This document shows, one piece after another, positions 17,260 through 26,800 of a stretch of DNA of 64,000 bases (position 1 is its first letter; every line of letters starts with the position of its first letter). The notes beneath the pieces are model-generated. The model did no database searches and was not told the origin of the DNA. It was given only the letters and a program-made list of their open reading frames with translations. Source of the stretch: CBDFGK01 sp965247075 (GTDB lineage Bacteria > Pseudomonadota > Gammaproteobacteria > Pseudomonadales > Halieaceae); NCBI GenBank assembly GCA_965247075.1, contig CBDFGK010000002.1:1550001-1614000 (forward strand). Reading direction: 5' to 3'. The position numbers and the translations under genes are program-made.

Positions 17260-19578
17260 ATGAGAAATTTCGCTTTTTCCCCGCAATCACCGCTGGCGGC
17301 ACTGGCCATGCTGCTTCTGGCGGCGTGTACGGAACCGAAACTGCCAACATCGAACGACACAGGGATCAACACTGTGATGCTGACCAACGAAGCCATTTTC
17401 AAGGACTGGGATTACAACGCGAAGCGCCCGGGCGCAGTGCGCTGGCTTGAAGAAGGCGCACTATTTACCGCCCTGGAAACCGCCGCCGGTTATGAAGATG
17501 CGAAGCTTGAAAAAGACCGCTACGGCGATGACATCAGGATATATGAAGAAATCATCCAATACGATCCGGCCACGCTGCACCGGACTATTCTGGTTTCGCT
17601 CAAGCAACTCACTCCCAAGGGCTGCGACAACGCATTGGTCATCGACGACTACCGCTGGTCCGATGACAAAACGAAAGCACTGATCTACACCAGGGCGAAG
17701 TACGTTTGGCGCCAGAAAAGCCGCGGTGATTACTGGGTGCTGAATCTCGAAGATGGTGACCTGTGGCAACTGGGCGGCCATCACCGGGCGCCCAGCGGTA
17801 TGATGTTCGGCAAGTTTTCACCGGATGGCTTAAAATTCGCATACGTTTGGCGCGACAACATCTATGTACAGGACCTGCTCAGCCGCGCGACCAAAGCATT
17901 GACCAATGATGCCTCCGATACCATTGTCAACGGCTTGTTCGACTGGGCCTACGAGGAGGAGTTTGGCATTCTCGATGGCTTCCGCTGGAGCCCCGACAGT
18001 CAGCGCATCGCCTACTGGCAGCTCGATACCCACGCCGCCAGAGACTTCCTGATTATCAACAATACCGATGAACTCTATCCCACCGTCACCGCCATTCCCT
18101 ATCCCAAGGTCGGCGAAGAAAACGCCGCGGCGCGCATCGGCATTGTCCCGCTTGACAGTGCGGACACCGTTTGGGTGACGCTACCGGGCACGGCCAAGGA
18201 TATGTATGTACCGCGCATGGACTGGGCCGACAGCAGCGAACAATTGCTTATTCAACAGCTCAATCGCAAGCAGGACACCAACACCTTTTTTTATGCGGAT
18301 GCCGAAACCGGAAAAATCGAAGCGGCGTTTGTCGAGCGAGAAGATACCTTTATCGAGCTGCTGGTCGAGCCGGAATGGCTTACGGACTCCGGGTCTTTCG
18401 TCTGGCAGAGCGAGCGCGACGGTTGGAAACACGTCTATCGCGTGACACGTGACGGCAAGACTTTCACCGACCTGACACCGGGCGAGTTTGATGTCACCCG
18501 GTTTGTCTCCGTCGATGAAGTTAACGGCTGGCTCTACTTCATCGCATCTCCAGACAACATGTCGCAGCGCTACCTGCAGCGCACGCGGCTCGATGGCAGT
18601 GGCAAAATGAAGCAAGTGACGCCCGCCGGCTTTGCAGGCACCAACAGCTATCAGGTGTCAGCAGACTCCAGTTGGGCGATCCACACCTATTCGAATTTTC
18701 TGAAGCCTCCTGTATACAGCCTGGTATCACTGCCAGACCACGTTACACACCATGTATTTGAGGACAATGCCGAGCTGACTGCGAAAATGGCAGAGTTGGA
18801 TCTGGGCGAGCTCGAGTTCTTCGATGTCAACGCGCGGGACGGACTGCGGCTGGATGGTTATATGCTGCGGCCACCAAACTTCGATGCCAATGGCAGGTAT
18901 CCGATCATCAACTACGTCTACGGTGAACCCGGCGGGCAAACGGTTCGCGACCTCTGGGGCGGGGCTACACACCTGTGGCAAATGCTGATGGCGCAGCGCG
19001 GTTTTATCATCTCTTCTATTGATAATCGGGGCACACGCGCGCCGCGCGGTCACGAGTGGCGACACTCGGTTTATCGGGTACTGGGTATTTCTGGCCCCAA
19101 GGACCAGGCAGAGGCACTGCAAGCCATTTGCGCCCGCCGGAGTTATATTGATTGCTCACGCGTCGGCGTGTGGGGGCACTCAGGCGGTGGCTCAATGACG
19201 CTCAACCTGATGTTCCGATACCCGCAACACTACGGGGTTGGCATTGCCATCGCGCCGGTTCCCGATCAGCGTCTGTACGACTCCATCTACCAGGAGCGCT
19301 ACTCCGGTTTGCTGGCAGATTCGGAAGAAAACTACCGACAGGCATCCGCCATAACACACGCGGCAAATTTGCAGGGGAAGCTATTGCTGGTTCACGGTAC
19401 CGGGGACGACAACGTGCACTACCAGGGCACTGAGCGCTTGATTAACGAGTTGATCAAACACAACCGTCAGTTCGACTTCATGGCCTACCCCAATCGCCGT
19501 CACGGCATGGTCGAGGGCGAAGGTACTTCGCTGCATTTACATTCCATGATGACGGAGTATTTCCTCGAACACCTGTAG
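17260..19578 (+). CDS. S9 family (DPP4-like) prolyl peptidase, predicted lipoprotein
   Basis: A 772-residue exported serine peptidase. The signal peptide ends in the lipobox LLLAAC (Cys23), so it is probably a lipoprotein. An N-terminal beta-propeller (about 80-480) precedes an alpha/beta-hydrolase domain. The catalytic triad is visible: Ser641 in GVWGHSGGGS, Asp in GTGDDNVH, His in NRRHGMVEG. This matches the DPP4 subfamily, which removes dipeptides after proline or alanine. It may serve peptide scavenging along with the TonB systems. An ISL3 remnant begins directly after its stop. Confidence 0.88.
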   Translation: MRNFAFSPQSPLAALAMLLLAACTEPKLPTSNDTGINTVMLTNEAIFKDWDYNAKRPGAVRWLEEGALFTALETAAGYEDAKLEKDRYGDDIRIYEEIIQYDPATLHRTILVSLKQLTPKGCDNALVIDDYRWSDDKTKALIYTRAKYVWRQKSRGDYWVLNLEDGDLWQLGGHHRAPSGMMFGKFSPDGLKFAYVWRDNIYVQDLLSRATKALTNDASDTIVNGLFDWAYEEEFGILDGFRWSPDSQRIAYWQLDTHAARDFLIINNTDELYPTVTAIPYPKVGEENAAARIGIVPLDSADTVWVTLPGTAKDMYVPRMDWADSSEQLLIQQLNRKQDTNTFFYADAETGKIEAAFVEREDTFIELLVEPEWLTDSGSFVWQSERDGWKHVYRVTRDGKTFTDLTPGEFDVTRFVSVDEVNGWLYFIASPDNMSQRYLQRTRLDGSGKMKQVTPAGFAGTNSYQVSADSSWAIHTYSNFLKPPVYSLVSLPDHVTHHVFEDNAELTAKMAELDLGELEFFDVNARDGLRLDGYMLRPPNFDANGRYPIINYVYGEPGGQTVRDLWGGATHLWQMLMAQRGFIISSIDNRGTRAPRGHEWRHSVYRVLGISGPKDQAEALQAICARRSYIDCSRVGVWGHSGGGSMTLNLMFRYPQHYGVGIAIAPVPDQRLYDSIYQERYSGLLADSEENYRQASAITHAANLQGKLLLVHGTGDDNVHYQGTERLINELIKHNRQFDFMAYPNRRHGMVEGEGTSLHLHSMMTEYFLEHL

Positions 19579-19594
19579 AGTCTGGGGGCCGCTA

Positions 19595-20463
19595 CCGACC
19601 CTCTGGGCATACTGATGTTGCCAGCCTCGATCCTGGCGCTGGTGAGCTTGTGCTTCGCGTAATTGCAAATGCCCACACGGTGGTTTCTCAACGACCTTGC
19701 AAACTTCTTCAGGTAGAGCATAGTCGATTGATCGGCTATCCGGCACCGGGCTTCCAGTCTCTCTTGCATCAGTTCGACAGTTTTTGATTCCCACCAGGCA
19801 TGAAGTTGTTCCTTCAGGATATACAGCGTATTGAGATTGGCATTTTCATCCAATAGCCATTGCCTCTGTTTTTTCAGTGGTTTCTGCCGGAAGTTGCTTT
19901 AGAAATGCAGAGAACACATCAGCCGTTCGGCCCGTTTCCACCCCGATTAAATGCCCTTCGACCAGGTCGTAAATCACCGTCATGTAGTCGTGGCCCTTCG
20001 CCCTGGCCACCTCATCAACACCGAGGTACTTCAGGCCGGTCAGCTGTGTCGGATCGAGCGCCGGGAGACTTTCCTCCAGGTACGCCTTGTCGATCTTTTT
20101 CACCGTCTCCCAGCGTATCCCCAAATGCCTGGAGACAGCCTGAATACTCATGTGGCGGCACAGGCCACTGATCATGCGACAGAAGCGGCGGGTGAAACGC
20201 CATCCCCTGTCAACAAACTCACAGCTCTCTATCCGCCGTTCGTTCTTGCTGATACATACTTGGGCCAGCTCCATTTCAATCACGCAGGGATAGCCAAACA
20301 GCGGCACATCCCTGACCTGTCGGCGGACATACCGGTTGACCGTTCCCTGCTGCTCGGTAACGGGGTCAATTGCATGGGAGGTACTGCCAATGTCCGGTGA
20401 AATACTGACAACCATCATAGGGACTCTAACCATTCTTGGCTTCATGTCCGCACAGACGGTCAT
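19595..20463 (-). pseudogene. ISL3-family transposase remnant
   Basis: Two minus-strand frames together read as parts of an ISL3 transposase. The first (20463 to about 19850) holds RYVRRQVRDVPLFGYPC, a helix-turn-helix ending in IRWETVKKIDKAYLEE, and the first catalytic Asp in GVDEVARAKGHDYM. The second (about 19850 to 19595) holds NLNTLYILKEQLHAWWE and the C-terminal RVGICNYAKHKLTSARIEAGN. Roughly the middle hundred residues, with the second Asp, are missing, the frames are offset, and the extreme C-terminus is lost. The element cannot be active. Confidence 0.8.
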
Positions 20464-20512
20464 GTTGACTCGTGGTCAAGAGCAGATCCGTGAGGAGTTC
20501 AAGGGGTTCAAG

Positions 20513-20887
20513 CGTAATAGGGGCATCCATCACATGGATATTTTTCTGCAAGGCATCGGCTGACCACTGTAGCAGGCCAGCCTGCGTGACCGTACTGTGA
20601 ATAACAATCAGGGTATTTTCCCGGGCTATATTCAACAAGCCTTCGTCACCGTACAGCAGGCTTTCAACGTCACCGTCATCGCGCACGCAGATACCAATGT
20701 AGCGGCACACACTGGCAATATCAGCGGGCGAGGCGGCGGCAATCGCCCCCAGCGCCACCAGCTCAGCCACTGCGTCGGGTACAACATCGTAAGCGTAGAA
20801 CTGAAATTCATCACCAATAAGATGCTTGGCCACAGGCTTGCCAATATTGCCCAAACCGATAAAGCCAACATTATTTTTTGCTGCCAC
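20513..20887 (-). pseudogene. 3-hydroxyisobutyrate dehydrogenase-like gene truncated by the ISL3 remnant
   Basis: The first 125 residues look like a beta-hydroxyacid dehydrogenase. The dinucleotide site is GFIGLGNIGKPVAKHL (residues 8-23) and the substrate-loop region is HVMDAPIT near 118-125. Homology stops there; the frame continues for 28 unrelated residues into the IS remnant, and the catalytic Lys domain is gone. It lies about 110 bp after the aldehyde dehydrogenase gene on the same strand, so it may once have been the last gene of that operon. Confidence 0.75.
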
Positions 20888-20998
20888 GTTTGCACCCCGG
20901 CACTGCTCTACGTCGAATCGCTTTCCTTGACCTGTACCACCGGCTGCCAGCCGTCCTTCGCCAGTATGGCTTTTACACTGGCAGTGAGGGCTAGCTAC

Positions 20999-23377
20999 TC
21001 AGATCGAATCACCGTAAGGTATCCAGATATTTTTGACTTGGCAGGCTTCCCGCAAAAACTGCTTGCCTTGACCGTGCTCGCTGGACATCCAGTCCCGGGC
21101 CCGGCCATGGTTCACCCAGGTGCGCTTCAAATTGCCAACAGATGCCTGCTCTACCGCCTTGCTTCCCACCGCCGTGCCGTGATACCACAGGCCATCGACC
21201 TGATTGTGCTCGGCCAGAACCTTGCTGAGCACCTCGCGCTGGCCGGTGACGATATTGACAACGCCGGCGGGTATATCTGAAGTTTCCAGCACCTGGTAAA
21301 AGTCTGTGGCAATCAGCGGATAACGCTGCGAGGGGACGACAACGGCCCTGTTACCCATGGCAATCACCGGCGCCAGCATCGAAATAAAAGCCAGCAGGGG
21401 CGAGCCATCCGGGCAGGCTATTCCCATAACGCCTATGGCTTCATTCATCGCCAGCGCAACTCCCCTGATCGGTGGCTGGTGCACTTTGCCGTCATACTTA
21501 TCCGCCCAGGCGGCATAATAAAACAAACGCTCTATGGCCGCCTCAACCTCGGCCTCCGCGTTGGAGGTGTCGGTCAAGGTGACCAGTCGTCGCGCGAATT
21601 CTTCAGCACGGTAGCTCAAATTTTCGGCGATATAAAAGAGCACCTGGGCACGATCGTGCACGCTGATTTTACTCCAGCCTTCCGCTGTAGATGCGGCCTC
21701 TACCGCATTGCGAATATCTTTGCGGTTGCCCTCGCCCACCAGACCGACATGCCGGCCATCGGCCGCCAGGAGCCGGGTGCTATTGCCGCCGTCAGGCCGA
21801 ACCTGCTTGCCGCCGATATACATCTTGGCCGTGCGATCTATGCCTGCATCGGCTTCCCCACGGGGCGGAGCCTGCGGCTCGGGCATGGGAATGACAGGCT
21901 CCATGGGGCCGGTATCCTGCGGTTTGAGATATTCGTACATGCCCTCCTTGCCGCCTTCGCGTCCAATACCGGACTCGCGATAGCCACCAAAACCACAGGC
22001 AGCATCGAATTGATTGGCGCTGTTAATCCAGACCACTCCCGCCTTCAACTGTGGAGCAACATCCAGCGCCCGGTTAATATTTTCCGACCAGAGGCTGGAG
22101 GCCAGACCGTAGCGGCTGTTGTTGGCCAGGTCTATGGCCTCCTGCTGGCTGCGAAATGTAAGCACACTCAACACGGGGCCGAAGATTTCTTCACGGGCGA
22201 CCACATTGTTGCTCTCTACATCCGTCAACAGGGTAGGAGGATAAAAACATCCAATTTCCGGACAAGCCCCCTCGGGCTGCCAAAGTACCGCCCCTTCCGC
22301 CACACCTTGCTTTACCAGCGCGTCGATGCGCTCGCGCTGGCTGTGGTCAATAATGGCCCCCATATCCATCCCTTTGTCCAGCGGGTCGCCCACGCGCAAG
22401 GTCGCCATGCGTGTTTTAATTCTTTCAACCAGAATATCGGCAATTCCTTCCTGCACCAACAAGCGCGAACAGCCACAACATACCTGGCCCTGATTAAACC
22501 AAATCGACTCCACCAGACCCTCCACCGCACTATCCAGGTCGGCGTCATCGAACACAATGAAAGGAGATTTCCCGCCCAGCTCCAGCGTCAACTTCTTGCC
22601 GCTACCCGCAGTTTGCTGCTTGATCAGGCGGCCGACATCGGTAGACCCGGTAAACGCCACTTTATCAATATCCGGGTGCCTCACCAACTCGGCCCCGGTC
22701 TCGCCATCACCGGTGACGATATTGACAACGCCCGCCGGAATGCCCGCCTCCTGGCACAATTCGCCAAACATCAGCGCACTGAGGCTGGTAAATTCTGCCG
22801 GTTTTAATACCACGCAATTTCCTGCGGCCAAGGCGGGAGCAACTTTCCAGGCCGCCATTAACAGGGGGAAATTCCAGGGAACAATCTGGCCGACCACGCC
22901 CACTGCCTGCAGCGCCGGCAGCTCGGTTTCCATAAGCTGGGCCCAACCCGCATGGTGGTAGAAATGCCTCACCGCCAGGGGTACATCTGCGTCCCGCGAT
23001 TCGCGGATAGGCTTGCCGTTGTCCAATGTCTCCAACACGGCCAGGCGTCGCGAGTGTTTTTGCAGCAGGCGCGCCAGGGCGTACAGATACCGCGCCCGCT
23101 GGTGGCCGCTCAGTTTCTGCCAGGCCGGCTGTGCTGCTCTGGCCGCCTTAACCGCCTTATCGATGTCAGCAGCACCAGCTTGGGCAACCTTGCCCAACAC
23201 TGCACCGGTGGCGGGATTAACACTGTCAAAATAGTCGCCGGAAGAGGGCGCCACCCACTCTCCATTGATCAACAAGAAAGAACTTTCCCGGTGATCCAGT
23301 AACCATTGGTCGACTTTATCGGTGGCCTCGGGTGCCGGTCCGTAGCTCATAGTCTTGAATATTTCTGCAAACTTCAT
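20999..23377 (-). CDS. Tandem aldehyde dehydrogenase (two ALDH domains, second degenerate)
   Basis: A 792-residue protein, about 1.6 times the usual ALDH length. The first domain (about 35-490) is complete: VPWNFPLLMAAWK, GSTDVG, catalytic Glu in LELGGKSPF, and catalytic Cys near residue 300 in NQGQVCCGCSR. The second (about 520-792) is shorter, keeps the NAD-fold pattern (GVMGIACPDGSPLLAF), and lacks the catalytic-Cys segment. It lies 60 bp after deoC and behind deoA on the same strand. A natural job is oxidising acetaldehyde from deoxyribose-5-phosphate cleavage. The substrate is inference from context. Confidence 0.88.
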   Translation of the reverse strand: MKFAEIFKTMSYGPAPEATDKVDQWLLDHRESSFLLINGEWVAPSSGDYFDSVNPATGAVLGKVAQAGAADIDKAVKAARAAQPAWQKLSGHQRARYLYALARLLQKHSRRLAVLETLDNGKPIRESRDADVPLAVRHFYHHAGWAQLMETELPALQAVGVVGQIVPWNFPLLMAAWKVAPALAAGNCVVLKPAEFTSLSALMFGELCQEAGIPAGVVNIVTGDGETGAELVRHPDIDKVAFTGSTDVGRLIKQQTAGSGKKLTLELGGKSPFIVFDDADLDSAVEGLVESIWFNQGQVCCGCSRLLVQEGIADILVERIKTRMATLRVGDPLDKGMDMGAIIDHSQRERIDALVKQGVAEGAVLWQPEGACPEIGCFYPPTLLTDVESNNVVAREEIFGPVLSVLTFRSQQEAIDLANNSRYGLASSLWSENINRALDVAPQLKAGVVWINSANQFDAACGFGGYRESGIGREGGKEGMYEYLKPQDTGPMEPVIPMPEPQAPPRGEADAGIDRTAKMYIGGKQVRPDGGNSTRLLAADGRHVGLVGEGNRKDIRNAVEAASTAEGWSKISVHDRAQVLFYIAENLSYRAEEFARRLVTLTDTSNAEAEVEAAIERLFYYAAWADKYDGKVHQPPIRGVALAMNEAIGVMGIACPDGSPLLAFISMLAPVIAMGNRAVVVPSQRYPLIATDFYQVLETSDIPAGVVNIVTGQREVLSKVLAEHNQVDGLWYHGTAVGSKAVEQASVGNLKRTWVNHGRARDWMSSEHGQGKQFLREACQVKNIWIPYGDSI

Positions 23378-23437
23378 AGCTGGTATCCGCTGTTATTCGT
23401 CATTGATGGCGTTAGCCGAGAAAATTAGTCGCCCAGA

Positions 23438-24457
23438 TCAGGCCATGGGGTGACGATTACTGGCCGAGTACTGGCCAGTAACGAAGTGTTCCAATTGCCT
23501 TTCGATGTCCCCCAATAAACTCGATGCGCCAAAGCGAAACAGCTCGGGCCGCAGCCACTCATCGCCCAATTCCTCTTTGATCAACACCAGATAATTGAGG
23601 CTATCCCTGGCGCTACTGACGCCGCCCGCAGGCTTGAAGCCCACCCTGAACCCCGTTAACTCGCGATAGCGGCGGATCATTCTGAGCATAACCAGGCTAA
23701 CTGGCAAGGTCGCATTAACTGCCTCCATCCCGGTTGAAGTCTTGATAAAATCAGCACCGGCCATCATGCATACCATGGATGCCTTCGCCACGTTATTCAT
23801 GGTTGCCAATTGCCCAGTCGAAATAATGGTTTTCATATGGGCCTTGCCGCAGGCTTCCCGATAGGCGCAGACCTCGTCGTACAGAGCACGCCAATTTTGG
23901 GTCAGCACGAAGTGGCGGGTAATCACAATATCAATTTCTGTTGCACCGACAGCTACCGATGCCTTTATCTCCACCAAACGTGTCTCCAGTGGCGCCATGC
24001 AGGCCGGGAAACCTGTCGATACCGCTGCCACCGGGATGCCACTGCCGCGCAGCGCCGCCACGGCTGTCTCCACCATGGAGTGATAAACGCAAACCGCTGC
24101 TGTTGTCAGCCCCAGCGATTCAGCTCCCAGCGCCTCCAGAATATCCTGGCGAACCGGGTTGCCGGCTTTGCTACACAAGCGCCTCACCCGGCCCGGCGTA
24201 TCGTCGCCGGAAAGAGTGGTTAAGTCTATACACTGGACTGCCTTCAACAACCACGCCGCCTGCCATTCCTTTTTCAGAGAGCGGCGGTTCTTGAGCGAAT
24301 CCGTACGCCGCTCAACCGCACTTCGATTAATGTGTATGTCCTCGACCCAAGCTGAATTAAATGGCGTTCCGGTATTTAGCAGGTCATGGTCATCTCGTGC
24401 GGTGGCATCGCGTAGCGGCGCCGTCCGGTTTGTCTCAACTTTCGCCATCTTCACCAT
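23438..24457 (-). CDS. deoC: Deoxyribose-phosphate aldolase DeoC
   Basis: Splits 2-deoxyribose-5-phosphate into acetaldehyde and glyceraldehyde-3-phosphate. The Schiff-base Lys is in ADFIKTSTG and the second active-site Lys in GFKPAGGV. At 339 residues it is longer than the bacterial enzymes (about 220-260) and has an extra N-terminal region of about 80 residues with a WxxxAWLLKAVQCIDLTTL-type entry, resembling the animal DERA form. The ATG at 24457 has a GGGAG ribosome site 6 nt upstream. It starts 21 bp after deoA and is presumably in one operon with it. Confidence 0.92.
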   Translation of the reverse strand: MVKMAKVETNRTAPLRDATARDDHDLLNTGTPFNSAWVEDIHINRSAVERRTDSLKNRRSLKKEWQAAWLLKAVQCIDLTTLSGDDTPGRVRRLCSKAGNPVRQDILEALGAESLGLTTAAVCVYHSMVETAVAALRGSGIPVAAVSTGFPACMAPLETRLVEIKASVAVGATEIDIVITRHFVLTQNWRALYDEVCAYREACGKAHMKTIISTGQLATMNNVAKASMVCMMAGADFIKTSTGMEAVNATLPVSLVMLRMIRRYRELTGFRVGFKPAGGVSSARDSLNYLVLIKEELGDEWLRPELFRFGASSLLGDIERQLEHFVTGQYSASNRHPMA

Positions 24458-24478
24458 CACTCGCTCCCAAACTCATTT

Positions 24479-25798
24479 TCACGGCTCCAACCTCTCCAGA
24501 ATTACCGCCTCTGCCGGCCCAGCGGTGTCACCGACTGAAAAGGCCTGCTGTAGCCTCGCGGCCGCCTTTGCTGCACTGTTTTTATCGGCTGCGTGAATAA
24601 TCGCCAGCGGTTCGGAACAACTGACGAATTCACCCGGCGCCTTAACGGAATCCAAGCCCACCCGATAATCGAGCGGGTCTTCAACCAGACGCCGACCACC
24701 ACCGAGTTCCACGACCGCGTTGCCGACGGAGCGAATATCTATTGCCGTCACCACACCATCGGTTTGCGGATATACCGGAATGATCTCAGTAGCGACGGGC
24801 ATATATTTTTGTGGATTGTCGACAAAATCTGCCGGGCCACCCAGAGCAACCAGCATGCGGGCAAAACGCTCTGCGGCTGCGCCGCCGGTGAGAGCTTCAT
24901 TCATCCGCCGAGCACCTTGCTCCCGGTCTGCGGCTGCACCCGACAATACCAGCAGCTCGGCGCCCAGACCTATAGTTACATCGTGCAAGCGCTGATCCTG
25001 GAAATCACCCCGCAGGTATTGCACCGTCTCCAGTACTTCCAGGGCGTTGCCGGCAGTCCTGCCCAGCACCTGTGACATATCGGTGATCAGCGCCGCAACA
25101 GGCAGTCCCAGTTCGCCTCCTACCGCCACGATATCGGTAGCCAGTTCCCGGGCCATCTCACGGGATGCGGCAAAAGCGCCACTGCCGGTTTTGATATCTA
25201 TAACCAGGGAATCCAGGCCGGCCGACAATTTTTTGGACAAAATGGAAGCGGTAATCAACGGCACAGATTCAACCGTCGCCGTGACATCGCGGATGGCATA
25301 AAAACGTTTGTCCGCCGGTGCCAGATCAGCGGTCTGCCCAACGATGGCGCAACCCACCTCTTTCACCACTGCCTGCAGGCGCTCGTTGTCAGGCTGCGAC
25401 TGATAGCCTAGTACGCTGTCCAGCTTGTCCAGAGTGCCACCGGTATGACCCAGCCCTCTGCCCGATATCATCGGCACAAACACGCCGCAGGCTGCCAGCA
25501 TCGGTGCCAGCATGAGGCTCACTTTATCACCCACGCCACCGCTGGAGTGTTTATCCACCACTGGGCCAGGCAAGTCCAGGACGCCCCACTGCAGGGTCGT
25601 GCCGGACTCCTTCATTGCCCGGGTCAAACTGGCGCATTCCTGCCGGGCCATACCGCGAAAGAAAGTGGCCATGGCAAAACCGGCGACCTGCCCCTCAGAG
25701 ACAGACCGGTCGACAATACCCCGAACAAACGCCTCGATTTCCTGCCCTTGCAGCGCAGCACCGTCACGTTTTTTTCGAATAATGTCCTGAATTAACAT
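24479..25798 (-). CDS. deoA: Thymidine phosphorylase DeoA
   Basis: Phosphorolyses thymidine (and deoxyuridine) to the base and deoxyribose-1-phosphate. The 439 residues match E. coli DeoA in length. The family signature VDKHSSGGVGDKVSL (about 83-97) and the phosphate and base residues in SGRGLGHTGGTLDKL and SKKLSAG are present. It is the first gene of deoA-deoC-ALDH. A 16-bp RutR-like box on the -35 element of a good promoter lies about 60 bp before the ATG. Confidence 0.95.
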   Translation of the reverse strand: MLIQDIIRKKRDGAALQGQEIEAFVRGIVDRSVSEGQVAGFAMATFFRGMARQECASLTRAMKESGTTLQWGVLDLPGPVVDKHSSGGVGDKVSLMLAPMLAACGVFVPMISGRGLGHTGGTLDKLDSVLGYQSQPDNERLQAVVKEVGCAIVGQTADLAPADKRFYAIRDVTATVESVPLITASILSKKLSAGLDSLVIDIKTGSGAFAASREMARELATDIVAVGGELGLPVAALITDMSQVLGRTAGNALEVLETVQYLRGDFQDQRLHDVTIGLGAELLVLSGAAADREQGARRMNEALTGGAAAERFARMLVALGGPADFVDNPQKYMPVATEIIPVYPQTDGVVTAIDIRSVGNAVVELGGGRRLVEDPLDYRVGLDSVKAPGEFVSCSEPLAIIHAADKNSAAKAAARLQQAFSVGDTAGPAEAVILERLEP

Positions 25799-25843
25799 AC
25801 CTTAGGCCCAACATCAGGGTATAGAGGAACTGCAAGGCGTCGA

Positions 25844-25872
25844 ACTATGCCAGAAGCTGTCCAGTTAGTCAA
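25844..25872 (-). promoter_or_regulatory. deoA promoter with RutR-like operator
   Basis: On the minus strand TTGACT (25872-25867), a 17-bp spacer and CATAGT (25849-25844) form a sigma-70-type promoter. The 16-bp TTGACTAACTGGACAG (25872-25857) covers the -35 and matches the box shared by other island promoters. A second box 36 bp downstream, as seen at three other promoters, is absent here. Confidence 0.7.
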
Positions 25873-25945
25873 TTTCGTATCAAGGGAACGGACAGCCGCC
25901 AACTGCTACATCATTTTGTCGGTGCCACCGGGCCTGATATTTTTC

Positions 25946-26785
25946 TCAAACCCTGAATGGACCAAGCTGCGGCCGTTGCAGCCAGTTTTTCGCTGACCAT
26001 GCAGAGCGAGCATCGGCAAAATGCATGGTGAAGGCATGCCGGGAGCGATTTGATTTGTTCTGCGAACTGTAATGCGGCATGTGGTCGTGGAAGATGACCA
26101 GGGCGCCAACAGGCACTTCTACGGCCACTGCCTGTTCCGGTGACGGCCACGGTATTGCCTCCATGTCACGCAAAGTGCCTGTTCGGCTGGCCCAGTCAAC
26201 TTCGTAAATCTCGCTCAAGGCCCGCCGATGTCCACCTGGCGACATCCACAGGCAGCCGTTGGCCAGCGTGGCATCCTCCAGCGCAACCCACATGCCAGTG
26301 ACGCACTGCGGCTGTGAGATCAGGTAGCTGGCGTCCTGGTGCCAGCGTACTTCTCCACCGATGTGTGGCTGCTTGAAGATGTACATGGTCTGCCACAACA
26401 ACTGCTGTTCACAATCCAGGTCACGTAAAATCCGGCCAATCAAATCTTGCCGGCAAAAGGAGGTGAAACCGGGCACCAGGTCGTGCATGGCGTGGCCGAT
26501 TTTATTGATGGCAAACTCCCTGGGACGGGTCAGCTTGCCTTCGATGTCCAGGGCGCCTTCTTCCAGGAAACAGTGCACCTGTTCGGCTGAATCGAAAAAA
26601 TAGTCGTCTCGTCCGGCATCTCGATCGTTGGCTGAAAATACCGTGCGGTGTCGGTCTATGTCGAAGTCAGCAACAATTTCTGCGGCAGCTTCACGCAGTG
26701 CCGCAATGCTGCCAGCCTTGAAGACATTTTCGACAACCAGAAAGCCGTCCGCTCGGAATTGATGCACTTGCTGTTTAGTGAGCAT
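25946..26785 (-). CDS. Phytanoyl-CoA dioxygenase (PhyH) family Fe(II)/2-oxoglutarate oxygenase
   Basis: A 279-residue predicted non-haem iron dioxygenase. The iron ligands fit the facial triad: HxD in RWHQDASYL and a distal His in the HDHMPHYSSQN segment, with Arg in NRSRHAFTMHF as a likely 2-oxoglutarate anchor. It sits between deoA and a nucleoside hydrolase on the same strand; the hydrolase stop lies 15 bp before this start. The substrate is unknown. The context hints at a nucleoside or base oxidation, which is inference only. Confidence 0.8.
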   Translation of the reverse strand: MLTKQQVHQFRADGFLVVENVFKAGSIAALREAAAEIVADFDIDRHRTVFSANDRDAGRDDYFFDSAEQVHCFLEEGALDIEGKLTRPREFAINKIGHAMHDLVPGFTSFCRQDLIGRILRDLDCEQQLLWQTMYIFKQPHIGGEVRWHQDASYLISQPQCVTGMWVALEDATLANGCLWMSPGGHRRALSEIYEVDWASRTGTLRDMEAIPWPSPEQAVAVEVPVGALVIFHDHMPHYSSQNKSNRSRHAFTMHFADARSAWSAKNWLQRPQLGPFRV

Positions 26786-26800
26786 GGGTGCTATCTCCGG

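Noticed and set aside
20890..20995. Short minus-strand coding-like stretch ending VVQVKESDST between the ALDH stop and the dehydrogenase relic
   Set aside because: It is only about 26 codons with no start codon and no family I recognise; it may be a relic, but the support is too thin to list.
21479..22807. 442-codon plus-strand open frame
   Set aside because: It is fully antisense to the tandem ALDH gene, whose motifs are unmistakable; the plus-strand product has no recognisable motif.
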